NCBI RefSeq assembly: GCF_019703515.2
Contig: NC_059374.1
Location: 19,203,095-19,267,094 of the forward strand
DNA from: Myxocyprinus asiaticus
Taxonomy: Eukaryota > Chordata > Actinopteri > Cypriniformes > Catostomidae
Length of the DNA stretch: 64,000 nt
Reading direction: 5' to 3'
The translations under genes were made by a program, and so were the position numbers. The number at the start of each line of letters is the position of its first letter. Within the stretch, counting starts at the first letter, position 1. Positions 22,798 to 34,500 of the stretch are shown one piece after another. The notes beneath the pieces were generated by a model. That model was given only the letters and a program-made list of their open reading frames with translations. It was not told the DNA's origin and ran no database searches.

Positions 22798-23690
22798 CAT
22801 TGGCAAGAAAAATTATGTGAACCCTTTGGAATTAACTGGTTTTCTGCATGTGATCTCATCTTCATCAAAGTCAAAAGTATAGACAAACACAATGTGCTTA
22901 AACTAACAACACACAAACATTTATAATATTTCATGTCTTTACCGAACACATCCCATTAAACATTCACAGTGCTGTGGAAAATGTAAGTGAACCCCTAGAC
23001 CAGTGATGTCAACAAAAGCTAATTTAAGTCAGGAGCTGGCAAACCTGGCATCATATTAATAAATAGAGATTGGAGATGTGGGTCAGAGCTACTTTAACTC
23101 ATAAAAAGCACTCAAACATTTTAAGTTTGCTATTCACAAGAAGCATCTGCTGACATGGACAATGCCTCGCAAAAAAAGAGATTTCAGAAACCTACGATCA
23201 AGAATTGTTGCTTTGCCTAAAGCTGGAAAGGATTACAAAGTTATTTCGAAGAGCTTAGAAATTCATCTGTCCACAGTTAGGGCTGTACCGCTTGCCATCA
23301 TCAAGGAAAAAATGTATTCCCAAGTTTATCAAGATATCCCACAGGATAATGTCAGGGTCGCTGTGCACCAGCTGAAGGTCAGTAGAAGTTGGCAGATGCA
23401 GCATGACAGTGACCCTAAACACTGAAGTAAATCCATTACAGAATAGCTTCAAAAAAAGAAAATCCACCTTTTGAAGTGGCCCAGTCAGAGCCCAGACCTT
23501 AACCCAATAGAGATGCTTGGAATGACCTCAAGAGAGCCGTTCACACCAGACAGAATATGGCTTTGCTGAAGCTGTTCTGTAAGAAAGATTGGTCTATAAT
23601 TCCTTTGGAACATTGTGCAGGTCTAGTCCACAGCTACCAGAAACGCTTGGTAAATTTGTAATGTATAATATATTTACTATTCCATATTTG
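22798..23690 (+). mobile_element. Internally deleted Tc1-like element
   Basis: Begins CATTGGCAAGAAAAATTATG after TA, a common fish Tc1 terminus. The frame 23162-23425 starts MPRKKRDFRNLRSRIVALPKAGKDYKVISK (HTH region), then jumps to the part with QMQHDSDPKH (second catalytic Asp); SPDLNPIE follows near 23490. The middle of the transposase is missing. The right TIR is not clear, so the end is approximate. Confidence 0.78.
23162..23600 (+). pseudogene. Tc1-like transposase remnant
   Basis: HTH start, then an internal deletion, then HDSDPKH and, after a stop at 23423, [14 protein letters not shown]... in a further broken frame. It cannot be functional. Confidence 0.75.
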
Positions 23691-23789
23691 TGTTACAGTA
23701 CTCATAAATGTAGTGAATAACTCAACCCCGTCACAGGTTTACAGTGGAAAAAATTACATGTTTGAGTGTGATGGAGTTGTGTTTTATAT

Positions 23790-23889
23790 AATATACAATA
23801 TATAGAACTTATTAATTTAATGCCTGCTATGTGGTGTAGGACAGCCACATAGCAGGCATTAAATTAATAAGTTCTATATACTGTATATT
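23790..23889. repeat. Near-perfect 45 bp hairpin, 10 nt loop
   Basis: Left arm 23790-23834 and right arm 23845-23889 are reverse complements at 44 of 45 positions; the single difference is a G.U-type wobble if transcribed. The loop is TGTAGGACAG. It carries no TIR or target duplication that I can identify. Confidence 0.93.
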
Positions 23890-23939
23890 TATGGAGTAAA
23901 ATATCATTTTGAAAAGTATTGATTTATTATCTTAATTTC

Positions 23940-24640
23940 ATGTGACAGGTGTCATGTGTATTTTGTTGATTCGTGTCTTTTATTTTGAAAGTTTAGTTCC
24001 TGTTCCCTTGTCATGTGATTTCATGTTTTTCCCTCCATGTTCGTGTGTCATGTTTTCATTGGTTTATTGTTTAATTATCTTGTTATCAGTTCTGTTTGTT
24101 CATTGGTTTATGTTCCCCCATGTCCATGTATTTTACCCTAATGTTTTCCATTGTCCCTAGTCAAGTATTGAATGTGTTTTAAGTCTAAGTCTAAGTCAGG
24201 TCAGGTCAGGTCTTTGTCAAGTCATGTTCATATTTATGTTTAGTTTAGTTTAGTTCACGTGTAGTTAGGGTTTTGGATTTCACGTTTGTAAATAAACTGC
24301 GCTTGGGTTCTTCATCATTGCCATTGCCAGCACTACCAGCATGGTTACAACAGGACTGAGTTGTTAAGCTTGACCATCTGACTATAATACACTTCAAAAT
24401 ATGAATACAAATTATGACATTCCTTATCTGTTTCTGCACCACGCTTTTGAAGAAGGCTGAATGATGTCACCTCTGGTTAATAATGTCACGTATGGGTGGG
24501 AACAAAAATTTTATTGGCTGAAAATGGTTGGTTTTGAGGGGTTGAGTTCAGACTAAGGGACAAAACTTTATAGCCTGGTGTATATATAAAAAAATGTTTT
24601 GTATAAATATCTTTCTCAGCAAAGAAACAAAGAAATGTTT
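23940..24640. other. Unclassified repeat-like DNA
   Basis: T-rich sequence with repeated TCATGT/GTTCATTGG words and a short TCAGG pentamer repeat near 24196-24210, then AATAAACTGCGC at 24291. It looks like the 3' portion of a retroelement, but no coding end is visible. Confidence 0.35.
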
Positions 24641-24643
24641 ACA

Positions 24644-25226
24644 TTAAAGTAATGTCCCAGGTTCAATAGAAGTTAAGCTCAGTCGACAGTATTTGTGGCA
24701 TAATGTTGATTACCACAAAGGAAAAAAAAAAAGAAAAAATCTTGGTCCATGTGAGGCACTTACAATGGAAGTTAATGGGGGCCAATTTCTGAACATTAAA
24801 ATACTCACTGTTTCAAAAGTATAACCACAAGACATAAAGGATTTTAGTGTGATAAAATCACTAACTAACTTTTTCAGTGTAAAGTTTTTACAACATTTTT
24901 TACAACTTCGTTACCATGATGATGTAATGTAAACAAACCCAAAAACAGTTGTAAAAAGTTTTAACAGAAGACTTGTTAGACACTAAACACTAACAGAAGA
25001 ATGTTAGTGTTTTTATAAAATTATAAGCTTCACATTTCTGCCTTTAAACCCTCCAAAAATGGCCCCCATTCACTTCCATTGTAAGTGTCTCACTGAAACA
25101 CAGATTTTTGCTTTTTTTAAGAAAAGGAGGGTTGAGTCGTAATTAATTTTTTTGTGGTAATCAACATTACACCACAAATGCAGTTGATTAAGCTTAACTT
25201 GTACTGAACCCGGATTATTCCTTTAA
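24644..25226. mobile_element. TTAA-flanked non-autonomous element with long TIRs
   Basis: TTAA at 24644-24647 and 25223-25226. The ends (AAGTTAAGCTCAGTCGACAG and its degenerate inverse) pair imperfectly for over 100 bp, and GGTAATCAACATTA-type words occur inverted. It has no ORF. TTAA targets suggest a piggyBac-like origin. A related fragment is at 37757-37920. Confidence 0.75.
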
Positions 25227-25540
25227 TGACAAAAATTAAAGACAGTGTGCACATTTTATTAATTGTTTTCTAGGTACAAATTCAGTGAAGTGCCTTAGGG
25301 GTATGACAAAATTCTTGCTGTAAGATAGAAAGAAGACATATTTTATGATAAAGATTATTTTAATGCAATAATTATTTTAATTAATTATAATGGATGTATC
25401 AGCATCTTGTAAAAAGCTTTACATTTTTCATTTTAGACAAGTCTGGGGGAATGAAATATTACTGAATCCCAGGAATGACCCATATACTGACCATATGACA
25501 TTTTTGAGAGCTGCATTACTCAAATTATATTTACTTATAT
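25227..25540. other. Intergenic
   Basis: No feature recognised. Confidence 0.5.
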
Positions 25541-26445
25541 CTAGAACATGGGTAACATCATGCTTCTGTTATTTTTAATCATGTAGAGTAGTACCATGTC
25601 ACAGATGTAAACAACCTGAGGAAAAAAGTAATTATCTAAAATAAGTTCTTTTGGAGGATTAATGCTTTACATCAACTTTACAGTTTCATGTGTGTTTGGA
25701 GTTTTATGTGTTATTATGATGACCTCTTCTGGTAACTTTGTGCAGCTACCACTACTTCTACACTCACAGATCATTGTTTCAGTACAAAAGAGATCTAAAG
25801 TAGTAATTAGGACACACAACAGCATAATCATCTAGATACTTATAGCTCCTATTAAAGCAAGACCTGAGCCTATAATTTTCCAGCCTGGAGAAGACAAAAA
25901 TATATTTTACATATACTTAATTTGTATTTACACATCTGTATGCACACAGGTTCCTGAAACACAAGTAAATTCCCTTATTGCCATCTTTAGTATTTCAATT
26001 GATATGATCATACTGTACAGTAAATAATTATGAATAATTAATTATTCATGTACAATAAGTGCACTTATTTAATTCATGGAAACACATACAAATGATTAAT
26101 TTTTAAGTGTATCCTTACCACCACAGCGATATCCTAAAATGTCACCCAACCGAAATATAGAACAGTTGGCCTATGGGTGAGCAATCTCCTTATACAATCA
26201 GCTCTTTAAAAATGTTTCATATTGTGTTTTTAGAACATTTAATCTGAGATGAAAAAATATTTGAGATGGTAGTGTTAGAATGACATGCATCATAAAACAG
26301 TGTTATATTCAATAATTTGTTTAATATTTTTGCTGCTATAGAGTTTCTACTCATCACTTATGTATTTGAAAACTTGGATGTGAATTTTTACTTTGAGAAG
26401 TCAAACATGGAAAATAGGATGATGTTCTTTATGTGAAGTTTTCAG
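25541..26445 (-). pseudogene. Decayed partial second P2X receptor copy
   Basis: Pieces of exons in the same order as the P2X gene at 28450-42879. Exon-6-like sequence lies near 26395-26440. Exon-7-like sequence lies at about 26115-26235 (FRLGDI still readable). An exon-10-like piece at 25844-25884 (GSGLALIGA) is 41 instead of 66 bases, a 25-base frameshifting deletion, and its donor GTAAGT is now ATAAGT. An exon-11-like piece at 25541-25615 (VVYICDMVLLYMIKN, then a stop) has lost the YxxxK trafficking motif. Exons 8 and 9 are gone and exons 1-5 were not found. It is a tandem gene copy that has died, not a processed one, since intron sequence near exon 9 is retained. Confidence 0.85.
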
Positions 26446-28427
26446 CTTTTCCAAGCAATGGCATGCTAAAAAGGAATTTTCTGGCATGAGTGTGCTATCT
26501 ATATAAGCATCATATCAATCTCAGTGACACGGAAAAGTAATGGAAGCTGTAAATGCAACTTCTGGCTACTTACTGTGATCAATGTCAGGGCAGAATTGCA
26601 AAAGGACTGGCTATTTAGCAGACTAGCACATGTGACAAAACTAAAAGTGTTTTTTTTTTTTTTTTTTTTTTTTGCATCTCCAGTAGCAACAACTAGCCGG
26701 TAGTTGTTCAACATATTCAAGCTGGTATCAAGCACCATGAAAGGCTCACCAGGAATAGAGCCATTGCAAAGGTCATGTTCAGTAAGTTTGCATGTAGTAT
26801 GGAAGTAACTCAATGCCAATTTGTTTGGTTTGATGCTTAAAACAATAAAGGTGGGTTGTTGTTGTTGTTGTTTTGCAATGTTATTTTTATTTGTTTAACA
26901 GATGATTCCTATGAAATGTTGGAAAGAAACACAATCAAGCAGTCAACAAATAAAGGCAACCACCGTAAAGATGTTTGGTGTGTTAGGACTTACATTAAAT
27001 ATATTAGCAATTTTGAAAATGGTTCACTGTTTCATTTTTTTATTCTTAGTATAATGTTAACAGTTTTAATAACTTAAGGTTAACAGTTCCGATACTGTGC
27101 TGTAAGAGATTTTAAACCGCTTGAATTGTCATGGATTGCGTTTTGTTTTTTACAGTTTATTTTAGCATTCTTACATTCTTTATGAGATCAAGCTCCTGTT
27201 AATACAGTACATCCACTGGCATACAGTCGCCAGTTTTACAGTCTCCGACCCAAGACAGTATATGTTTAAGGAGGTGCAAAAGAACATGCTAACTATTCAG
27301 TAAGTATGAGTTCTTGAAAATGTAAGTTACATGTTGTTTTTGAAATACTGGCAAAAAATAAATGCTGTAAAATGACAGTAACATTGGCTTAGGTGCATGG
27401 ACCACTCTTAACAGCATTGAGCAGTGTGTTCAGCTGGGAAATGCACATGATGTTGATCCTGTGAGAGAAAGTCATTATGGAAGAGAACATAGGCTACTAC
27501 TTTGAAAGTAGTGATGTCGATAACCGTAACCCTGAAAATAAAAAGACATGAAGCTCGTGCTTAAATGAAAAATCAACCCGAAGGTAATGCTAAAACGAAA
27601 ATGGACACAAACTAGTGCTAAAATGAATTACAAAGGACATTTATTGATCAATTTTGTTATATAGTGATTAACTGAATGATTAAACAGTTTTTTTGTATTA
27701 TGTGTTTAAATATTTATTTATTTAATTAATTTTAGTAATTTGGCCCTTCAAAGAGCTCTGATACAATTCAAACATTGGTCCAATATATTTTTTTATCCTG
27801 TTTTTCATAAACACCCATATCTCAACTCAGACATACATGCTCACGTACACATTTAACATACAAGCAAAAATGTATAGACATCCGCACAGACAAGACACTA
27901 CTCTAAATAAAGTGTAGTAACCTGAATTGTTACCTTAAAAAATTATGTCTACCTGATCTACCCCTTAAACTTAGATTAGCTAGTGTAATCTAATTTAGTC
28001 ACATTGATACAGACATGTTAAATAATATTTTGACTAGAACCAAACCAGTTAATTTAACTGTTACTAAATAAACACATTTTTTAGGTTAAAATGTTTCAGT
28101 GTACAATCATTCAAATACACACAGAGACACACTTTGCATATGATATTTTCTAGATAATTCTTTATAATGGTACAATTATTTTTATATAATCATTTATAAT
28201 GAAGAATCTTTTTTAAAGCATAATGAACCTGTACCCCTAATCAAAACAGGCTGGATTCAGCCCTGCTGTGCAGACCTGTTGGCACCTCTGAGCTGTTGCC
28301 ATTTCTAAGGAGATATAATAAAAGTTGGTCAATGCTCTCGCAGTTACATGTACTGAACACATGACATCTGACATACTAAGGAACATAATTTCTGAGAGGA
28401 TATGCAATACTCAAAATATATTTACTC
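26446..28427. other. Region between P2X pseudogene and P2X gene
   Basis: No P2X exon found. A 24-base T run at about 26649-26672 adjoins a minus-strand open stretch (26499-26819; residues such as CNGSIPGEPFMVLDTSLN), which I do not recognise. The rest is A/T-rich with no paired repeats noted. Confidence 0.4.
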
Positions 28428-28433
28428 TTTATT
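28428..28433 (-). terminator. Poly(A) signal for the P2X gene
   Basis: AATAAA on the minus strand 16 bases beyond the TAG stop at 28450. This implies a very short 3'UTR if exon 11 is terminal. Confidence 0.55.
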
Positions 28434-28449
28434 CTTAAATCAAAGAACA

Positions 28450-28584
28450 CTACATTCTAACAAATGGGTAACATGCCACAAGTGCTTTCGTTACATACTT
28501 TGTTACTCTCTCAAATTTCGACCCTCTGTAAAGAGTGCTCTTTTTCATCATGTACAGAAGTACTATGTCACAGACATAAGCTCC
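28450..28584 (-). CDS. P2X exon 11 (terminal)
   Basis: [20 protein letters not shown] then [13 protein letters not shown]... to TAG at 28450-28452. It finishes TM2 and gives YRGSK plus a 21-residue tail. A possible weak donor (AAA|GTATGT) near the VTK codons means a further exon with a longer tail cannot be fully excluded. Confidence 0.85.
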   Translation of the reverse strand, partial: GAYVCDIVLLYMMKKSTLYRGSKFERVTKYVTKALVACYPFVRM

Positions 28585-31500
28585 CTGAAAAACAAACAAA
28601 CAAACATGTCATCTGCTATTAACATTTCAGCTGGAGGATGTATGACCATGGATTATGGAATTTAAATTTTGTGAATTATTAAAGGGATAATCCACCCAAA
28701 ACAGAAAATTCTCTCATCATTTACTCACCCTCATGCTATCCCAGATGTGTATGACTTTCTTTCTTCTGTTCAACACAAATTATGTGTAAATTCTGTAGGT
28801 CCATACAATGCACATGAATGTTGACCAGAACTTTAAAGTTCCTAAATTTACATAAAGGTAGAATAAAAGTAATCCATATGACTCCAGTGGTTTAATCCAT
28901 GTCTTCAGAAGTGATATGATAGGTGTGGTTGAGAAATTGATCAATTGTAAGTCTTTTTTAATATAAATTATCCTCCCTGCCCAGTAGGTAGTGATATGCA
29001 TGAAGAATGTGAATCACCAAAAACAAAAGAACAACGTCAAAGTGAAAGTGGAGTTTTATAGTAAAAAAGGACTTAAATATTGATCTGTTTCTCACCCACA
29101 CCTACCATATCGCTTCTGAAGATATGGATTTAACCACTTGAGTCTTATTAATTACTTTTATGCTGCCTTTATGTGCTTTGTGGAACTTCAAAGTTCTGGT
29201 CACCATTCACTGGCATTGAAAGGTAAACTATCCCTTTAATGCTAAGTTGAGTTTTGATTTGATATTACATTGGCCTCCTTTGATGACTTTGTGTAGCTAC
29301 TAATAACGTTATTATTACAAAAAGACAATGACGTAGTCTTTCTAGTAATCAGTATATTTACATACTTACAGCACCCATTAAAGCAAGACCTGAGGCTATA
29401 TTGACCATGGTAGGAATTATACTGAACTTTCTTGCCTGAAAAGGAGAAAAAAAATATATATATACAAATATTTTAACAAAGTTTGTTTATTTATTTATTT
29501 ATTTATTTTAAATTCCCTTTTTATGTTCATTAGTATTTCAGTTACGTACCGTACCAAAAACCATGATGTCAATATGAATTCCAAATACTTTATAAAGTGT
29601 TCTGTGGATCTCTCCGTTAGCATTTTTAAAATGGCGTACATATCTGTGAAGTCATTGGAGAAATTAAGTCATTATGGCTACTTTTATACATTTACCTTTA
29701 TTCATTAGTCACTTAAAGGTGCATTCAGTCATTTTTCCTCATTAAAAAAGTTGAACTCCCAAAGACATGAATTGTAATTTTGCAGTATATGTAGGAAATA
29801 ATGACCACTCATATTTAAAATGAAGACTCCAGTCATATCAGTAACCTTATAAAAGCTGTTTTATTCTACATGGAGAGGGTGTGCACATGGGGGCTGCCAT
29901 GTTAGAATCACATTACCAGCCAAATACTATTAGATTAATCTCAGTAACCGTCCTGTTATTTGACACTTTCACTCATTGTTTAAAGTAATCATGGCTGACT
30001 GTGAATACTAAATTTCTACAATGGCATCTGAAACCGAAAACTATTGATTTTAAATAATGCTGCACCCATGCCGCTAAGTTTCAGGGTAAGTCCAAATGGC
30101 AAAGACAAAAGTTACAGAGTGCACCTTTAATTTCACAGGATGGACAAGTCAAAGCAATCAGAAAAAGAGCACTTAATATTATTTTAAAGCATAAGTGTGA
30201 ATGTTATTCATTTACCTGAAGTTATATCCTGCATTGATTGAGTTGTTGAAGTCAAGACGTGTAAAGCTGTAGTGAGGATTGCACGCTGAATAACCTTTAT
30301 CAAGGTCACATTGCCACTCAATCAGAATACCAATTGAACCACCCTGGCATTATATAACAATATAAGAATCAGACGTGTTTAAATTAGTTTTGTTACAGTA
30401 GGAAGCCTTTTCACTAAGTTTGCACAACAAAAATATCTGGACTGATTGGCTTGGAAAAAATGTGAGCTGGCCTCTATGTGTATCCAAAATACTGGAATGC
30501 ATAATCAGGGTGTTGGTCGCCTAGCAGCTGGCATTTATTTTGTAAAATAACACACCTTCAGGACAGTTTTATGGATGAAGCTACATCATCTTTGTGTTTA
30601 TTCTGCCTATTGGCTGGAGTTTGTTTTATAGATTATATTTTGTTGTGTAATTCTGTCTCACAAAATTTGTATATAATCACCGGACTTGAGCAATCCGATG
30701 GTAAGGTTGTCGCGGGGGCTCTCGTAGGTATGTATGAACCGTTTGAGTTTGGAGGGATGGATGCCAGTTGGCACCGTCGTGCACGGGGTTAATGCGCACG
30801 TTTTTCTTTTTTCTGTTTTTTCTGTTCTAGGGGATGTTGGAATGTGGTCTTTATAATCCTGTTTTTGACACACAATCAATTTTTTCTTATATGTCAAAAT
30901 GTCAAATGTTAATATGAATGGATTGTCTCTCTCCACGTGGAATGTGAATGGGTTGGGGCACCCCATAAAAAGAAGGAAGGTTATTTCTCTTCTTAAGTGT
31001 AACAAATATGATATAGTCTTTCTTCAAGAAATGCACTTCTCCCCGCAGGAAGCTGAAAAATTTGGAAAGATATGGGGTGGGCATTTTTTTTTTATATAGT
31101 GCTGGCTCGAGTAAGAGCAGGGGAGTCATTACACTGATAAGTAAACATCTACAATTCAAATGTCACAAACAGAGTAAAGATAAATTAGTCATTATAGTTT
31201 TAGCTGAAATTCAGGGACAAAGTCTTATTTTGGCTAATATTTATGCACCTAACATTGATGATCAGGGCATTTTATAGATCTTGAAGGGATGTTGCAAGCC
31301 GCTAGCACCCCTCATGATATAATATTGGGAGGAGATTTTAATCTTTTGATGGACTCAGTCCTTGATCATAGTGAAGTAAAAGTGTGCAAGCCCCTTAGAG
31401 CAGAGGTCAGCAACCTATGGCACGTGTGCCAGCACTGATACGCAGAGGGGTAATCACTGGCACGCCAGCAAAGGCGAGAGAGGAATAGACTATTTTCCGC

Positions 31501-34500
31501 ACCTGCATTCCAATCTACATCTTGATGTAATCCCTCCTCATGATCACGCAGCGTGTTTTTATGAGCTGAATGGGAGGCTAAACAAAAAGTTAAAATTTGA
31601 CGAGACTGCATTATACCCAACAGACATGTGCAGTGCGTGCAAGCCATTTGCACATCATGAGCAGGTAGTGCTTCACTTTCTGTTAATTGCTTTGGTCAGA
31701 CTGTGCGGATGACAGCCTACATTCCGTGTTTCATTTGTTTCTTTTTGCTTTCAGAATAACACATAAAGCAATAAGAAAAACACCACTATTAATCCTTGAG
31801 ATTTCCAACCCAGCATACAGGTACACCCTCCTTAAACCATTGTCACACTCAAAATTACATTAAACGATTAAAAGAGAAAACATAAACCCACATAGTGGGT
31901 CTGAGTCTATTCAAAATATAAATTAAAGTTGGAAATAAAGTTTTAGGATTTTGCTGGTGCGATTAACTGAAAAGGGCTAAAAAGTTGACCAGCTTGATGC
32001 ATGAATGGCTTGCACACACAGTGCGACCTTGTCACACTTTAATACTATTTAGCCTCCCATTCATCTGATGAAAACATGCTGCGTGATCATGAGGAAGGAT
32101 TAGGCTACATCAAGATGTAGATTTCGAAAAACGTCATATAAAATCTTCTTCTCTCTCTGGTTGTCGGCACAGCCATTGACCAAGAAAATAGAAAATGCCA
32201 CTCCATGTCAAAAATGTTGCTGACCCTTGCCCTAGAGCAACAGTGATGCTTCACAGGATGTGTAAAACTCTTGGTCTTAAAGATTTTTGGAGACTTTTGA
32301 ACCCATCTGGTAGGGACTATAATTTTTTTTCATCAGTCTATAAGATATAATCTAGATTCCCTATCTGTCACTCGCTTGACATTGTGTCAATGTAGTGACA
32401 CTAGGGGTCACACTTGGGAGTCCGAAACACCTCTGGTCTTTGATAAAAGGCCAATGAAAATTGGCAAGTGGTATTTGCATGCCACTTTCTCGGACATACG
32501 GGTATAAAAGGAGCTGGTATGCAACCACTCATTCAGATTTTCTCTTCGGAGCCGAACGGTCATGCTCATTGAGCTGAATTCTCACGACTATTCATTCACC
32601 TCTGCTGGATCTGACAGCGCATTTCAGCGGCTTCTCCCTCCTCTGCACTGGTGCACTGCAGAGAATGCCCCTGGGTGCTTCGGCAGAAAAAAGAGAGAAT
32701 ATTTTTCTGAAAGAGTATATTTCTCTAAATGAGCGGCACACACGGAACATCTTTTTAAAGACGCGTCTTTTTAAATATGCCTTTCCGATTGTGTGTTATT
32801 CCTGGTTGAGGTCATTACCTCTCAACTTCAGATGGTCACGATCGCTGTCTTTCATGTCTGGGCACGTCCCACACGGAGGCAGCGATCGTGGAGGGTTCAT
32901 GTTCTCACTGCAAGAACATGACCATGGCAATGTTGCGGTCACGGCTTGCTTTCGTAAGAAAGTAAGCCACCCCAGCGGCTTCCCGCCTCGGTCCTTCTTC
33001 CCATGGGTTTGAGGCCAGCACGGCTAGCACTGGGGGCGATTTGGGGACTCCAAAGGGATCGCCTCCGCTGGGTATCCCCCCGCAGACCTCCCATTCCCCA
33101 GCACACTTGTCTGCCCCGATCGGGCTTCCAGATGAGTCCACTGGCTCGTCTCACAGCGAGGTCGACCTCTTGTTCGGAGCCCACGAAGCTGATGAGCTCT
33201 CGAGCGCAGCATCGGAGAGCGGGCTTGTCCAGTCAGACGCAGAAGCCTCAGCTGGGCTCCCCCCTTTGGGGTTGATTGCCCAGTCACAGGCTGATGCAGA
33301 GATGATGGACTATGCATTTCCCCCAGTGAGCCTACTTGCACAGACACTGTGCAAGGTCAGGGAGGACGAGGAGCAGGTCGTCCTGGTAGCACCCTACTGG
33401 CCCACCCAGATATGGTTCTCGGACCTCACGCTCCTCATGACAGCCCCCCCCCCCCCCCCCCGGCGAATTCCCCCGAGGAAGGACTTTCTTTCTGGCACCC
33501 ACGACCAGACCTCTGGAATCTCCATGTCTGGACCCTGGATGGGACACGGAAGACCTAAGCAGTGGTACCCGCGGTGGTAGACAAGATCACTCAGGCTAGG
33601 GCCCCCTCTATAAGGCACTTGTATGCCTTTAAGTGGCGTCTGTTCGCTAAGTGGTGTTGTTCCCGACGGGAAGACCCCCAGAGATGCGCAGTCAGATCGG
33701 TGCTTTCCTTCCTGCAAGAGAGGTTGGAAGGGCGGCTGTCCCCTTCCACCTTGAAGGTGTACATTGCTGCTATAGCAGCACACCATGACACAGTGGACGG
33801 TAAGTCCTTAGGAAAGCACGACCTGATCATCAGGTTCCTGAGAGGTGCCAGAAGGCTGAAGCCCTCCAAACTGCGCCTCGTTCCCTCATGGGACCTCTCT
33901 GTAGTTCTTCAGGGTCTACAGAGAGCCCCCTTTGAGACTTTGCAGTCAGCTGAGCTTAAGGCACTCTCTTTGAAAACTGCCCTCCAGACTGCACTCACTT
34001 CCATCAAGAGGTAGGAGACCTGCAAGCGTTCTCTGTCAGCGAAACGTGCCTGGAGTTCAGTCCGGGCTACTCTCACGTGATATTGAGACCCCGACTGGGC
34101 TATGTGCCCAAGGTTCCCACGACCCCTTTTAGGGACCAGGTGGTGAACCTGCAAGTGCTGCCCCAGGAGGAGGCAGACCCAGCCCTGTCATTGCTGTGTC
34201 CGGTGTGCGCTTTACACATCTATTTGGATCGCACACAGAGCTTTAGGATCTCTGAGCAGCTCTTTGTCTGCTTTGGTGCACAGCGGAAAGGAAGCGCCGT
34301 CTCCAAGCAGAGGATCGCCCACTGGCTCATTGACGCCATAGCTATGGCATATCACGCCCAGGACGTGCCGCCTCCGGTAGGGCTACGAGCCCATTCTACC
34401 AGGGATGTAGTGGCCTCCTGGGCCCTGGCCAGGGGTGCCTCTCTAACAGACATTTGCAGAGCAGTGGGCTGGGCAACACCCAACACCTTTGCAAGGTTCT

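Noticed and set aside
26499..26819. 106-codon frame on the minus strand next to a poly-A run, as a processed gene
   Set aside because: The A run falls inside the frame (it gives the poly-Lys), no domain is recognised and no target duplication found.
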